A stretch of DNA of 42,416 bases, from positions 2,896-45,311 of the forward strand of contig ONPN01000027.1 of assembly GCA_900319695.1 (NCBI GenBank), written 5' to 3'. This DNA comes from an uncultured Eubacteriales bacterium. GTDB lineage: Bacteria; Bacillota; Clostridia; Oscillospirales; Oscillospiraceae. Both the position numbers and the translations under genes were made by a program. This document shows positions 24,189 to 33,634 of the stretch, piece by piece. Position 1 is the stretch's first letter; every line of letters starts with the position of its first letter. A model generated the notes under the pieces. It did not search any database. It worked only from the letters and a program-made list of their open reading frames with translations, and was not told the origin of the DNA.

Positions 24189-27107
24189 TCACGCTTTGAT
24201 CCCGGAATTGTTGAGCAGCTCCGTTTCAAACTCGGCGGGGTGCAGCGGACGGGAAAAATAGTATCCCTGTACAAGCGTACAGCCCAGATCCTTCAGGATC
24301 TGAAGCTGGGTCTCCGTCTCCACGCCTTCGGCAATGACCGGGATTTTCAGGTTCCTTGCTATGCCGAGGATCAGCGCCACCAGCTGGACGTCCCGCTCGT
24401 TGTTCTCCATGTTCCGGATAAAGGTTCTGTCCATCTTCAGCACGTCAACCGGCATCGCGGACAGCATGTTCAGCGAGGAATACCCGGTGCCGAAGTCGTC
24501 CATCTCCACCGTGTAGCCTTTATGGCGCAGGCCCTCCACGACCCTTATCACCTGTTCCGCGTTTTCCGTATAGGCTGACTCCGTCAGCTCCAGCTTCAGC
24601 GTGTCATACTCCAGTCCATTCTGTCGAATGATGTCGTCCAGGTTCTTTTCCAGGGTCGGGTCAAACACATCCACACGCGACAGATTGACCGAGATGGGGA
24701 TCGTCCTCCCGTAGCGAACCTGCCAGCGGGCAATCTGCCGGGCCGCCTCGGACCAGACATACTTGTCCACCTCGCTGATCTTCCCGCAGCGCTCAAAGAG
24801 CGGGACAAAGATATCCGGCGTGATCATGCCCAGCTCCGGATGCCGCCAGCGCACCAGCGCCTCCGCGCTCACAAGTCTCGGCGGCTCGACCCCGACGTCA
24901 AACTTGGGCTGGTAGTAAACCTCAAGCTCGTAATTGTCCAGGGCACGGCGCAGATCGTTAATCAGGCGCTGGTCAAGCAGCTCGCGCTCACGCACCTTCT
25001 CATCAAAGACGATCAGATGCTCCTTGAAGTGCCCGCGCGCCTGCGTACACGCGATCCTCGCCCTGTCGAAAAGCTGGACGGGCTCGATACCGGGCTGGCA
25101 CAGCGCGACCCCCATGCGCAGGAACACGCTGGTGTTCGGCGAGACGGCGTCCACCTTTCTCTGCAGGCGGTCAAAAACCGCCTGATAGTTTTCGGCATGA
25201 CGGCAGTAGCAGTCAAAGCGATCCGCCCCGAACCGGCCCGCGATGCCGCCGGCTTCCTCGGCAATCGTGTGAAGCTCGCTCCCGAGAACGCGGAGAATCC
25301 GATCGCCGAACTCTCTCCCGTTGAGCGCGTTGACAGAATGGAACTGTTCGATATTCAGCACGACGGCATCCATCGGCACATCGGGGTATTCATGAAACAG
25401 ACGGTTTGCGTACTGGAAGAAATAGTCGCGGTTGTACAGGCCGCTCAGGCTGTCGATCTCCGTTGCGGAAATGAGCTGCTTTGCCCTCTTCTCCGCTCTC
25501 ACGCTTCTCAGGAGCAGAAGAAGGATCGCCAGCACCACAACGGTGATGCCGGTCATGACGCCGGTCAGGTTGTCCTCTATGAAATCGCCCAGGCTGAGCT
25601 TTGCGTCCTCCGTGATATAGTAGGACAGCGCCGAGCTGAAGGTGGAGGTCGGAACCAGGCTGACCATCTTTGACAGGATGGAATACAGCTCCTTTTCGCC
25701 TTTGCCCACCGTCAGGCAGTAATCCATCTCCAGACCGGTGGGGAGAGTTGCCAGATGATATTTTTCACATTGTCTGAATATGTTGTTATAGCGATAACTG
25801 CTGATCAGGATGCAGTCCGCCACCCGCTCGGACACAGCCTTCAGGCAGTCCGCGGTGCTGGTATAGTAGACCTTTTGCCAGTTCGGGTAATGGTCGAGCA
25901 GGAAAGCATCGTAATTCGGGTTTCCCTCGTTTACGGCTACGATCACATGCTCTTTGTTGGCGAAGGTGTTCAGATCCGACTGCCGCACCACCACATAGAT
26001 GTCCGTGCTTATCAGGGGCGGCGTCATGACGATGCCGAGCTTTTCCCCGTCGTAACCGCTGAGGTTTGCGGGGAAGACGCAGTCCACCTCCCCGTTTTTC
26101 ATGGCGCTGACGGCGTCCTCCATGGTGGGATAGGCTTTGGCCGAAAAGGAGAGCTGCGCGTTTTCCAGGCAGGAAGCGGCTCTGTCCAGATAATCCTTCA
26201 TGGCGCCGGTCAGCTCCCCGCTTGTCTGATCCTTGGCGCAGAAGGCGAGATAATTGTCCTGATAGCCAACCCGGATCGTCCCATGGGCCGAGAGCCAGTT
26301 CAGCTCATCCGCCGTGAGAAAGGCGTTGGCGCCGGCTGTTTTCATGTATTGTTCAAACATCTGCTGATTAAAGAAGCGGTTCTCGTTCTGGATGCGGCTC
26401 ATGGCGCTGTTGAGATCCTTCAGCAGATCGGGCCGGGTTTTACTGACGGCGAAGAAGAAATCAGAGGCGCCGACCTTGACCACCGGCACCGCCCGCCTCG
26501 GATCCGTAAAGGAGTCGACGGTGACATATGCGTCCAGCTCACCGGTTTCCAGCATGTTCAGCGATCTGTCCTCGGAGTTTGTCAGCTCGATCAGCTCCGC
26601 CTCGATGCCGTTTCTCTTTGCCCATTCACGATAGAAGTCCGCCTGAATGCTGTCCCTGTTCACGCCGATCCGTTTCCCGTTCAGCGTGGAAATGTCTGCC
26701 GAGCTGATCTTTCGGCTGTCGGGAGCCGTGAACAGATAGTATTCCTCCGCCCCCATGGGAAGCTCCGGGAACAGCATAAGCTCTGCGCGCTCCGCGGTAT
26801 AGGAGACGTCGCTCATCAGGTCGATGTCCCCGTTGATGAGCATACGCAGAAGCTCAGACCAGCTTCCGGTCACATATTCGTACGACCAGCCGGTATAGGC
26901 CGCAATCTTGAGCTGATACTCGTAGGCGTAGCCGGAGCGCCGTCCGAACGAGTCCATGGTGTTATAGGAGGAATCATACCAGCCGACGCGCACGACTTTC
27001 TGATCCGGCTCCTGCGCATGGGCTGCAAAGGGCATAGCCATGGCGATAGCCGTAATCACGCATAGCAGGAGCGCCAAAAGCCGCCTGGAGCTCCGTTCTT
27101 CTCTCAT
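24189..27107 (-). CDS. Tandem solute-binding-domain sensor with degenerate GGDEF and intact EAL
   Basis: A 972-residue membrane c-di-GMP phosphodiesterase candidate. The signal peptide ends near AHA (about 31). Two SBP_bac_3-like domains follow (35-260 and 265-503), then a helix at 515-535. The GGDEF domain has GADRF at 627-631, so no cyclase activity is expected. The EAL domain (715-965) has all key groups: EALVRW from 749, SVNLSR, LTESA, MDDFGTGYSSL, LKMD and AEGVET. The start at 27107 (MREERSS) has AAGGGGGCGG about 9 nt upstream; the listed TTG two codons earlier is not needed. First gene of the operon with the dCache cyclase and the degenerate paralogue. Confidence 0.92.
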   Translation of the reverse strand: MREERSSRRLLALLLCVITAIAMAMPFAAHAQEPDQKVVRVGWYDSSYNTMDSFGRRSGYAYEYQLKIAAYTGWSYEYVTGSWSELLRMLINGDIDLMSDVSYTAERAELMLFPELPMGAEEYYLFTAPDSRKISSADISTLNGKRIGVNRDSIQADFYREWAKRNGIEAELIELTNSEDRSLNMLETGELDAYVTVDSFTDPRRAVPVVKVGASDFFFAVSKTRPDLLKDLNSAMSRIQNENRFFNQQMFEQYMKTAGANAFLTADELNWLSAHGTIRVGYQDNYLAFCAKDQTSGELTGAMKDYLDRAASCLENAQLSFSAKAYPTMEDAVSAMKNGEVDCVFPANLSGYDGEKLGIVMTPPLISTDIYVVVRQSDLNTFANKEHVIVAVNEGNPNYDAFLLDHYPNWQKVYYTSTADCLKAVSERVADCILISSYRYNNIFRQCEKYHLATLPTGLEMDYCLTVGKGEKELYSILSKMVSLVPTSTFSSALSYYITEDAKLSLGDFIEDNLTGVMTGITVVVLAILLLLLRSVRAEKRAKQLISATEIDSLSGLYNRDYFFQYANRLFHEYPDVPMDAVVLNIEQFHSVNALNGREFGDRILRVLGSELHTIAEEAGGIAGRFGADRFDCYCRHAENYQAVFDRLQRKVDAVSPNTSVFLRMGVALCQPGIEPVQLFDRARIACTQARGHFKEHLIVFDEKVRERELLDQRLINDLRRALDNYELEVYYQPKFDVGVEPPRLVSAEALVRWRHPELGMITPDIFVPLFERCGKISEVDKYVWSEAARQIARWQVRYGRTIPISVNLSRVDVFDPTLEKNLDDIIRQNGLEYDTLKLELTESAYTENAEQVIRVVEGLRHKGYTVEMDDFGTGYSSLNMLSAMPVDVLKMDRTFIRNMENNERDVQLVALILGIARNLKIPVIAEGVETETQLQILKDLGCTLVQGYYFSRPLHPAEFETELLNNSGIKA

Positions 27108-27215
27108 GTTCAATTCCGCCCCCTTTTGACATGGCTGACAGTGCGTCGTTTGCTCTGGCCGAACGCCGAGAAATCAATGGCAATGATGAACAGTCCCATG
27201 CGGGTATTTACAATT

Positions 27216-27244
27216 ATTGTACCATGCCTTTCGCTGAAAGACAA
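27216..27244 (-). promoter_or_regulatory. Sigma-A promoter of the 19603-27107 operon
   Basis: -35 TTGTCT (plus-strand 27239-27244), 17-nt spacer, -10 TACAAT (27216-27221) preceded by TGG. The start codon at 27107 is about 100 nt downstream. The 27108-27304 gap shows no strong terminator for the upstream gene. Confidence 0.72.
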
Positions 27245-27304
27245 CAAAAACTCCCAGGAAATTGCAAGCCCCTTCCATGCTCTCCGAGGCTCCGGCTTTT
27301 TTTC

Positions 27305-29509
27305 TCACTCCCGCGCCTTTTTCATAACGCTCTCAAACTCCTGCGCCGCCATGGGCTTATAGAAGCAGAAGCCCTGCAGCTCCGTGCAGCCCCTGCTCTT
27401 GAGAAATTCGGCCTGTGCCACGGTCTCCACGCCCTCCGCGATCAGCTTCATTCCAAGGGCGTGAACCATCTGCACCATATAGCTGACAATGATGCGCCCG
27501 CGCTCCGGGTCCCCGGTGCCGGAGAGGAAATGGAGGTCGAGCTTGATGCAGTCTACAGGCACCTCCTTGAGCATGTGCAGGGAGGAATAGCCGCTGCCGA
27601 AGTCGTCCATCTCCACCTGAAACCCCAGCTCCCGCAGCTTCACCGTTGTGCGGATCAACAGCTCCGGGTTTTCGGCAAAGGCGCTCTCCGTGATCTCGAT
27701 CCGGAGCTGATCGGGGCTCAGCCCATAGGTCTTGATCAGATCGTGGAAATGGCCGGGAATGTTGCGGTCCTCCCGCACATCGCAGCGCGACAGATTGACC
27801 GAAACGTTCCGGTGCTCTCCCTCCTTCTGCCATCTCTGCAGATCCTGACAGACCTGATCCCAGACAAAGCAGTCCAGATCAAAAATGAGACCGGCGTCCT
27901 CCAGAATGGGGATGAACTCCGCGGGCTGAAGCCAGCCCAGCTTGCTGTGGTTCCAGCGGCACAGCGCCTCCGCCCCTGTGATTTTTCCACTGACATAATC
28001 GATCTGCGGCTGATACCAGACGCGCAGCGCTCCGGACTGAATCGCTTTCGGCAGGTGACTGCATACGTCGGCAACCTGTTTGCCCCGTTTCCACTGCTCG
28101 GGATTATAAAACGCATAGCCATCTTTTTTGGTTTCACGGACTCTCTTCTCGGCCAGGCGGGCAAAATCCAGCATCCTGTCAACATCGGCCTTCTGATAAT
28201 CCTCGGGCGTCAGCACATAGATTCCGCTGCAGATCTGGACGCGGTTTTCCTTGCCATGGTCAACAAAATAGTTTCGCACCGGATCGATGATTTCCGATTC
28301 ATCCCTGTGTATCTTCTCGTCGCCCACGATGCGGCGGAGCACAGCAAAGCGGTCGGCGACAATGCGGCACATGGCCTCCTCCGGCGACAGCTTCTCCATA
28401 ACCTTACCCGCCCAGAAATGCAGCAGCTCATCCCCGGCTTTTCTCCCCAGGCTGTCGTTGATGAACTTGAAATTTTTGATGTTGTTGTAGGTAATCAGAT
28501 ATGGGATATCCGGATGCGCCCGCAGCAGCTCCTGCGCCCGTTTCTGAAAGCCCTTCATGCTCAGCGCGCCGGTCAGCGGGTCTATCTCCATCACCTGGCG
28601 CAGCTTTTCCTCGTGCGCGCGGCGGATGGCTCTCCTCTTCTGAACGCTCAGCACGGTCAGGATCCCAAACAGCGATACGCTCAGCAAAACGATCAGGCCA
28701 TATTCGTGAACATAGTCCGCAAAATCGTAGCGGTACAGCCGCCGTGAGGTATAATCCAGGGTAATGGCCTGCTGCTCGGTGTCGCTGAGCCCGGAAATGC
28801 CGCGGTTCAGGCGCTCGATCAAGGCCCGTCCCTCCGGCGTATCCAGGGTTCCCACGCGGAAATCCATGGAAAACATGTCCGCGGGCTGAACCATCAAATC
28901 GGAGTAAGCCGGTTTTTGCAGCACATAGCTCCACACATAGGAATTATGCAGCAGCGCATCCACCTTGCCCGCGCGCAGCGCGCTGACGCATTCCGGCATC
29001 GTCTCATAGGTATTGATCACGATGCCGGGGTAACGCTGCCGCACGGTTTCCGCCACGCCGCTCTGAGAGCTCAGCATCCCCACCCGGATATTGCTCAGCG
29101 GCGGCAGGCTCCGCTTGCCCTCGGTCACGAGGGTAAAGGGCGTCTGAATCAGATTGTCCGACACGACGCTCGCGTGTCCCGTCGCGCTGGCGATCGCGCT
29201 GCCGAAGGGCATGACCAGGTCATACGTCTCGTTGTCCAGCGCCTCTTTCAGCGTCGTCTCGCTGATTTGTCGGAAGCTGACGGCGTACCCCGCTTTTTTC
29301 GCGGCCGCGCGCATCAGGTCAGCGCCGATCCCGACGATTTCCCCGGTCTCGGCGTCATGGTAAAACACGGGACAGCGGTCGGTTGGTACGCCGACAATCA
29401 GCGTCTCTTCACTCTCCGCCCCGTATGCCGCCGGCGCGAGGACGGACAGGGCAAGCAGGACACAGAGAAGCGCAGCCGCCAGTTGTCTTCCGCAGTTCGT
29501 TTTTTTCAT
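27305..29509 (-). CDS. Solute-binding-domain sensor with degenerate GGDEF and intact EAL
   Basis: A 734-residue candidate c-di-GMP phosphodiesterase. After a signal peptide (cleavage near AYG, 30) there is one SBP_bac_3-like domain (35-255), a helix at about 271-291, a GGDEF-like domain with VADRF in place of GGDEF (about 305-470), and an EAL domain (485-730) with EALCRW, NLSR, ITESA, MDDFGSGYSSL, IKLD and AEGVET all present. It starts at ATG 29509, overlapping the stop of the upstream gene (ATGA). It resembles the larger paralogues downstream but has only one binding domain. Confidence 0.92.
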   Translation of the reverse strand: MKKTNCGRQLAAALLCVLLALSVLAPAAYGAESEETLIVGVPTDRCPVFYHDAETGEIVGIGADLMRAAAKKAGYAVSFRQISETTLKEALDNETYDLVMPFGSAIASATGHASVVSDNLIQTPFTLVTEGKRSLPPLSNIRVGMLSSQSGVAETVRQRYPGIVINTYETMPECVSALRAGKVDALLHNSYVWSYVLQKPAYSDLMVQPADMFSMDFRVGTLDTPEGRALIERLNRGISGLSDTEQQAITLDYTSRRLYRYDFADYVHEYGLIVLLSVSLFGILTVLSVQKRRAIRRAHEEKLRQVMEIDPLTGALSMKGFQKRAQELLRAHPDIPYLITYNNIKNFKFINDSLGRKAGDELLHFWAGKVMEKLSPEEAMCRIVADRFAVLRRIVGDEKIHRDESEIIDPVRNYFVDHGKENRVQICSGIYVLTPEDYQKADVDRMLDFARLAEKRVRETKKDGYAFYNPEQWKRGKQVADVCSHLPKAIQSGALRVWYQPQIDYVSGKITGAEALCRWNHSKLGWLQPAEFIPILEDAGLIFDLDCFVWDQVCQDLQRWQKEGEHRNVSVNLSRCDVREDRNIPGHFHDLIKTYGLSPDQLRIEITESAFAENPELLIRTTVKLRELGFQVEMDDFGSGYSSLHMLKEVPVDCIKLDLHFLSGTGDPERGRIIVSYMVQMVHALGMKLIAEGVETVAQAEFLKSRGCTELQGFCFYKPMAAQEFESVMKKARE

Positions 29510-32500
29510 GTCGGCCCACCGCCCTTTCCGTATCTCGCCTCAAATTCCTCTACTGTGACCGGGCGCGAGAAATAAAAGCCCTGAAAATGATGGCAGCCCA
29601 TCTCGAGAAGGGAGCGAAGCTGCGTTTCCGTCTCTACGCCCTCCGTCACGACATCCATGCCCAGGGAGTCCGCCATATTGATGATCGACGCCAGAATGAT
29701 CCGGCTCCGCTGCCTGTTCTCTGTCTCGTGCAGGAGGCTCATGTCGATTTTGAGCACATCGGCGTGGATATCCTTGAGAAGGCCGAGCGAGGAATAGCCC
29801 TTGCCGAAATCGTCGATCTCGACGAGGAAGCCTTTCCGCCGCAGCCTGGTAATCACTTCGTCGCTGTTCGCCGGGTCCTCCAGCAGCGCCGTCTCCGTGA
29901 TTTCCAGCTTCAGGCGGCTGCACGGTACGCCATAGCGCTCTGTGAGCTCTGTCAGGACCCGATCAATGTCAAGGCTGTAGAAATCCTTCGCCGATATGTT
30001 GACCGAGATCGTGAGCTTCTCCTTGTCCGTACCCTTCCAGGCGGCAAGCTGCCTGACCGCGCACTCCCACATGAAGCAGTCAAGCTGATGGATCAGGCCG
30101 GCGCGCTCAAGCGTCTCAATGAACTCTGCCGGGCTTCTGACGCTCCCGTCGGGGCGCCGCCATCTCACAAGCGCCTCCGCCCCGACGATCTGCCCGTTGT
30201 CGAACACCAGCGGCTGAAGGTACATCTGAAACTCGTTTTCCCTGATGGCCTTGTCAAAACTGCTGATGATCTCCTGCTCAAGAAGGCTTCTTCGCAGCAT
30301 GTCGTCATTGAAATACGCGATGACTTTTTTATGGTCCTCTCGGATCGTGCGCAGAGCCATATTGGCGCGGTCGCACATGACGGAGATGGGAAGGGCGGCG
30401 TCGTTAACCTCATAGACGCCGAAGTGGATGACGAAGGTATAGCTTCCGCTGCTGTATTCCTCCCGCAGGCTCTGCGTGATCTCCGTCAGCAGCGCCTCTC
30501 TGTACATGCCCTTCGGGAGCAGAAGCGCGAACTGATCTCCGCCGAGTCTTCCGCAGAGGCCGTCGGAGGCCGCCGCGATGTGCTGGAGCTTCGCCGCGTT
30601 GCGGACAATGATCTCGTTTCCCTTCTGTGAGCCGAACAGAGTGTTGACCAGGCGGAAATTCATGATGTTGCTGGTGATCATGATCCAGGGCATCTTCGGA
30701 TTTTTTGCAATCGCCTCACGGGAAAGCTCGGCAAACGCGCCTGTGTTGAGCGTCTTTGTCAGGCTGTCGTGCTGGGCCTGGTACTGCGCGGCTCTGTGGT
30801 TTTTGTTCTCCGCCGCTCTGTCGTTGGCGGCGTGGGCGTCTTCGCTGTCTTTCTCAATGCTGACCATTTCCACGACAGCGTCATAAGCACCTCCGTCCTT
30901 CAGCTTCAGCCGAACGGGCTCGGACTGGATGTGATAGAGCTGATCGATGAAGAATTCCGTTTTCTCGTGGTGGCAGCCTGTCCGGCACGCGAGAGCGCTG
31001 CTGCAGTTTACGCATTTCTGGTCGGCGTTCCAGATCCCGTAGCAGCGTTCTTTTCTGCTGATCTGTCCGTCGCTGCCAAATTCCAGAATGCGGCACTCGA
31101 TCGGGTCGACCACTCTCACAAGATCATACTTGTCGGAGACCTCATCCAAAAGCGCCTTCATCTCCTCGGCAGTGTATTCCGCCGCCTTGAAGCCCGCCTC
31201 AACGGACTGGCTCTTTTCCCCGCGCACCGACTCCAGACGCGCTTTGTCGCGCTTGAGCCGGTACATTTTCTGATCCGCCTCAGAGAAAAGATTCCTGAGA
31301 TCGCGCTTTTCGTTCAATACCGCATGCACGATGCCGACCGAGTAGCCAACCGTAGAAAACCCGCCGTCCTTCTCCAGGCTGGGCCTGTGGCCCATGACGG
31401 AGTCCAGCTTTCTGAGAAATTCCGTCTCAGACATATCCGGCGCGATCACAAGGAACTCGTCTCCTCCGTAGCGGTAGCAGTGTTCCTTCTGGAAGGCGTC
31501 CGAAAGAAGTCTGCCGGTCTCACTCAGTACGCGGTCGCCCTCCTCGTGCCCGTAGGTGTCGTTGATCTTCTTGAAGCTGTCCAGATCCAGCAGCATGACC
31601 GTCACCTCATGGCCGCTGTAGGACTCATAATCGTTCCGCAAGGCCATTCTGTTCCGGATTCCCGTCAGGGCGTCCGTCTGCGAGACATCCTTCAGCCGCT
31701 CGTTCTCCTCCTGAAGCTGAACAGTCAGTCTGTTATATGTGCGGGCCAGATAGCGAAATTCGTTGGCGCCGCTCTCCTCGATGGGTCTGTCGAAACGAAT
31801 GCGCTCCACCGCCCGGAGAAGCGGATTGATGCCGAGCCGAATCGTCATCCAGATGAAGAACAGCGTTCCCAGAATCTGCACCGTGATGATCACACGTACG
31901 GAACTGAGTTCACTGCGCAGCCTTGATAACGCGACGGATTCCGCATTGCGCGTCAGTGCTTCGAGCGCGTCCAGGCTGTTTCTCATGTCAGCGCGGATGC
32001 GTTCCTTCTGGGCATAGTACTCGTCGTCCAGCACCATTTCTGTCGCGCGGCGCATTTTTTCCTGCGGTGAAAGCTCCCTGTCCCGTTCGTCCAGGGTCAC
32101 GTCCCGCAGTTGCCCGGGATAGTCCGTATACCCCTTCGCTTCAACAACCAGACGCATCGCATAGTATTCTCTGTTCATCAGGCTGACCGACTCGTCCAAC
32201 GCCTGCTGCAGCTTTTCGAGTGCTGCCGTCGTGTTCGGATTGGCGGACAGTTTTGCAATCGCGCTCTCGCGTCTGTTGGTTTCAAAAGCCTCCTTAAAAT
32301 AGTCCTCAAGAAAATGCAGGTCTCCGTTCACGGTAAAGCGCTGGACCTTCTCTGTCAGGTAATCCGAAGCATCCATCAGCTCATGGGACGCCTTACCCAG
32401 CGCGATCTGGCTTTCCGTCGCCTCAGTCAGGTTCTCAAAGGTCGAAGTGAGCCTGAAGGTGGCGTTAAAGATCAGGCCGGAAAGGATCAGGGCTGCCATA

Positions 32501-32556
32501 ATGATCCAGACGCAAAGAGACTTGAGCGATACGCCGTCGCGCTTATGAGCAAACAT
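29506..32556 (-). CDS. Two-TM sensor with GGDEF, cysteine-rich PAS-like, GGDQF and EAL domains
   Basis: A 1016-residue protein with both cyclase and phosphodiesterase modules. TM1 (about 14-33) and TM2 (about 221-240) enclose a helical extracytoplasmic region. GGDEF1 (about 290-440) is intact with RYGGDEF. A PAS-like domain (about 465-570) carries five cysteines (505, 515, 518, 524, 528), a pattern seen in other Clostridia GGDEF proteins. A second GGDEF domain reads GGDQF (672-676). EAL (775-1010) has EALVRW from 794, SVNISA, ITETA, IDDFGKGYSSL, LKID and TEGVET. The start at 32556 (MFAHKRD) follows AGGATGTAGGAAG; upstream in-frame residues precede the Shine-Dalgarno. Operon with the EAL gene at 27305-29509. 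Confidence 0.92.
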   Translation of the reverse strand: MFAHKRDGVSLKSLCVWIIMAALILSGLIFNATFRLTSTFENLTEATESQIALGKASHELMDASDYLTEKVQRFTVNGDLHFLEDYFKEAFETNRRESAIAKLSANPNTTAALEKLQQALDESVSLMNREYYAMRLVVEAKGYTDYPGQLRDVTLDERDRELSPQEKMRRATEMVLDDEYYAQKERIRADMRNSLDALEALTRNAESVALSRLRSELSSVRVIITVQILGTLFFIWMTIRLGINPLLRAVERIRFDRPIEESGANEFRYLARTYNRLTVQLQEENERLKDVSQTDALTGIRNRMALRNDYESYSGHEVTVMLLDLDSFKKINDTYGHEEGDRVLSETGRLLSDAFQKEHCYRYGGDEFLVIAPDMSETEFLRKLDSVMGHRPSLEKDGGFSTVGYSVGIVHAVLNEKRDLRNLFSEADQKMYRLKRDKARLESVRGEKSQSVEAGFKAAEYTAEEMKALLDEVSDKYDLVRVVDPIECRILEFGSDGQISRKERCYGIWNADQKCVNCSSALACRTGCHHEKTEFFIDQLYHIQSEPVRLKLKDGGAYDAVVEMVSIEKDSEDAHAANDRAAENKNHRAAQYQAQHDSLTKTLNTGAFAELSREAIAKNPKMPWIMITSNIMNFRLVNTLFGSQKGNEIIVRNAAKLQHIAAASDGLCGRLGGDQFALLLPKGMYREALLTEITQSLREEYSSGSYTFVIHFGVYEVNDAALPISVMCDRANMALRTIREDHKKVIAYFNDDMLRRSLLEQEIISSFDKAIRENEFQMYLQPLVFDNGQIVGAEALVRWRRPDGSVRSPAEFIETLERAGLIHQLDCFMWECAVRQLAAWKGTDKEKLTISVNISAKDFYSLDIDRVLTELTERYGVPCSRLKLEITETALLEDPANSDEVITRLRRKGFLVEIDDFGKGYSSLGLLKDIHADVLKIDMSLLHETENRQRSRIILASIINMADSLGMDVVTEGVETETQLRSLLEMGCHHFQGFYFSRPVTVEEFEARYGKGGGPT

Positions 32557-32589
32557 TCTTCCTACATCCTCTTTTCTCTTAATATATAT

Positions 32590-32624
32590 AATTTGGTAAT
32601 TCAATAACCGCAAACCTCTTGCAG
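32590..32624. repeat. AT-rich motif shared with 40896-40928, copy 1
   Basis: AATTTGGTAATT, a short spacer, ATAACCG and TCTTGCAG. The second copy at 40896-40928 keeps the same order with small changes. Both lie upstream of minus-strand signalling genes. Confidence 0.4.
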
Positions 32625-32701
32625 AAACGCAAGAAATTGCCGAATGAATCCTTGACATAATTTTATGATTCTTTATTGAAATGACCATAAAGCACGATAA
32701 A

Positions 32702-32730
32702 ATTATAGCGCATCCATTGGTTTGATACAA
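32702..32730 (-). promoter_or_regulatory. Sigma-A promoter of the 27305-32556 operon
   Basis: -35 TTGTAT (plus-strand 32725-32730), 17-nt spacer, perfect -10 TATAAT (32702-32707). The leader is about 140 nt long. Confidence 0.7.
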
Positions 32731-32895
32731 GAGCAGATTGTAAGAAAAATAAATTCTGCGTCATCGCCGCAGCGCGCGTGAAAAGAGCATCAGCGCAGCC
32801 TGTATCGGCCGCCTGTTTTCGGGCGGTCTTTGGATAACCGTCGACACTATTCTTGCAGCAATGAAGCAATGCCGCATGAATAACGCTGATTTGAT

Positions 32896-32934
32896 GCCGT
32901 TTTGCTCGCCCCTGGCTAGGCCGCAAAACATAGC
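32896..32934 (+). repeat. Dispersed imperfect palindrome, copy B
   Basis: GCCGTTTTGCTCGCCCCTGG then CTAGGCCGCAAAACATAGC. It shares the CTCGCCCCTGG core with copies A and C, and the changes in the outer arms (TTTTGC/GCAAAA) keep pairing. Confidence 0.55.
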
Positions 32935-32981
32935 AATAATACTGCTGCGGTTATTATATCTCCGAAGTAATAAACAAAATA

Positions 32982-33055
32982 GCAGAGCATAGAAGAACAA
33001 TCCATAAAGATGAACGTATCCCTGCCACATCTAAAGGATGAACTCTATGCTCTGC
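32982..33055 (-). terminator. 12-bp inverted repeat downstream of the flavodoxin gene
   Basis: GCAGAGCATAGA (32982-32993) pairs perfectly with 33044-33055 around a 50-nt loop. On the minus strand TATTTTGTTT follows, so it may terminate the flavodoxin transcript. The long loop is unusual. Confidence 0.45.
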
Positions 33056-33130
33056 GAAGATGATGCCGCAAAACGGCTGGTCTTGGATGAAAAATTGTAC
33101 TGGGTATAGGGAGAAACAGCTTTTGCCGCG

Positions 33131-33610
33131 TTATACTAAACCCAGGCCGCTGACCCAGCTTTTCAGCTCCCGCTCGGAGGCGCGGGCGGAGAAGCGCTTG
33201 CCGCTCAAAACCTTTGCGCCCTTTGCCAGCGCTGCGATGCGTTCCTGTCCTTCTCCGAGCTGACTGCCGCCGGAGGTGTAGAAGGGTACGATTGTCTTGC
33301 CGGAGAACTCATAGGCGTCCAGGAAACTGTCGATGATGCTGGGCTCGCGGTACCACCAGATGGGAAAGCCCAGAAAAACAACGTCTGCCTCTTTAACGGG
33401 CGCGGCCGTATCGGCAAGCGCCGGGCGGCAGCTCTTGTCCTGCATCTCCACGGTGCTGCGGGCTTTCTTGTCCATCCAGTTCAGATCGCGCCGCTCATAG
33501 GGTACGGCGGGCTTGATCTCGTAGAGCTCGGCCTCTGCCGCTGCGGCAAGCGTATTGGCCAGTCTGGCGGTGCTGCCGCCGGCGGAAAAATAGGCAACCA
33601 ATGTGTTCAT
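33131..33610 (-). CDS. Flavodoxin
   Basis: A 159-residue flavodoxin-like electron carrier binding FMN. The N-terminal strand and phosphate loop (VAYFSAGGSTARLA), the FLGFPIWWYREPSIIDSF segment and the TSGGSQLGEG loop match long flavodoxins of the NADPH-independent reductase type common in Clostridia. The start at 33610 has AGAGGAG upstream. It lies directly after a broken carboxymuconolactone decarboxylase gene and is read from the promoter at 33898-33926, which carries a double operator-like palindrome. Such flavodoxin and decarboxylase-like genes are often regulated together by a TetR- or MerR-type protein. Confidence 0.9.
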   Translation of the reverse strand: MNTLVAYFSAGGSTARLANTLAAAAEAELYEIKPAVPYERRDLNWMDKKARSTVEMQDKSCRPALADTAAPVKEADVVFLGFPIWWYREPSIIDSFLDAYEFSGKTIVPFYTSGGSQLGEGQERIAALAKGAKVLSGKRFSARASERELKSWVSGLGLV

Positions 33611-33634
33611 TAAATCTGCTCCTCTCGTTTTGTT

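Larger units (their letters stand above)
32731..33130. other. Gene-free stretch with structured repeats
   Basis: No convincing gene. It holds a CCGCC/GGCGG hairpin near 32809-32827, palindrome copy B (32896-32934) and a 12-bp inverted repeat (32982-33055). The open frames on the minus strand here have no codon signature or homology that I recognise. Confidence 0.55.

Noticed and set aside
27108-27304. c-di-GMP riboswitch upstream of the c-di-GMP operon
   Set aside because: No GEMM-type conserved core was seen; only a promoter is supported.
32761-33030. 89-codon minus-strand frame as a small gene
   Set aside because: It crosses the dispersed palindrome and an inverted repeat, has no Shine-Dalgarno site and no family pattern.
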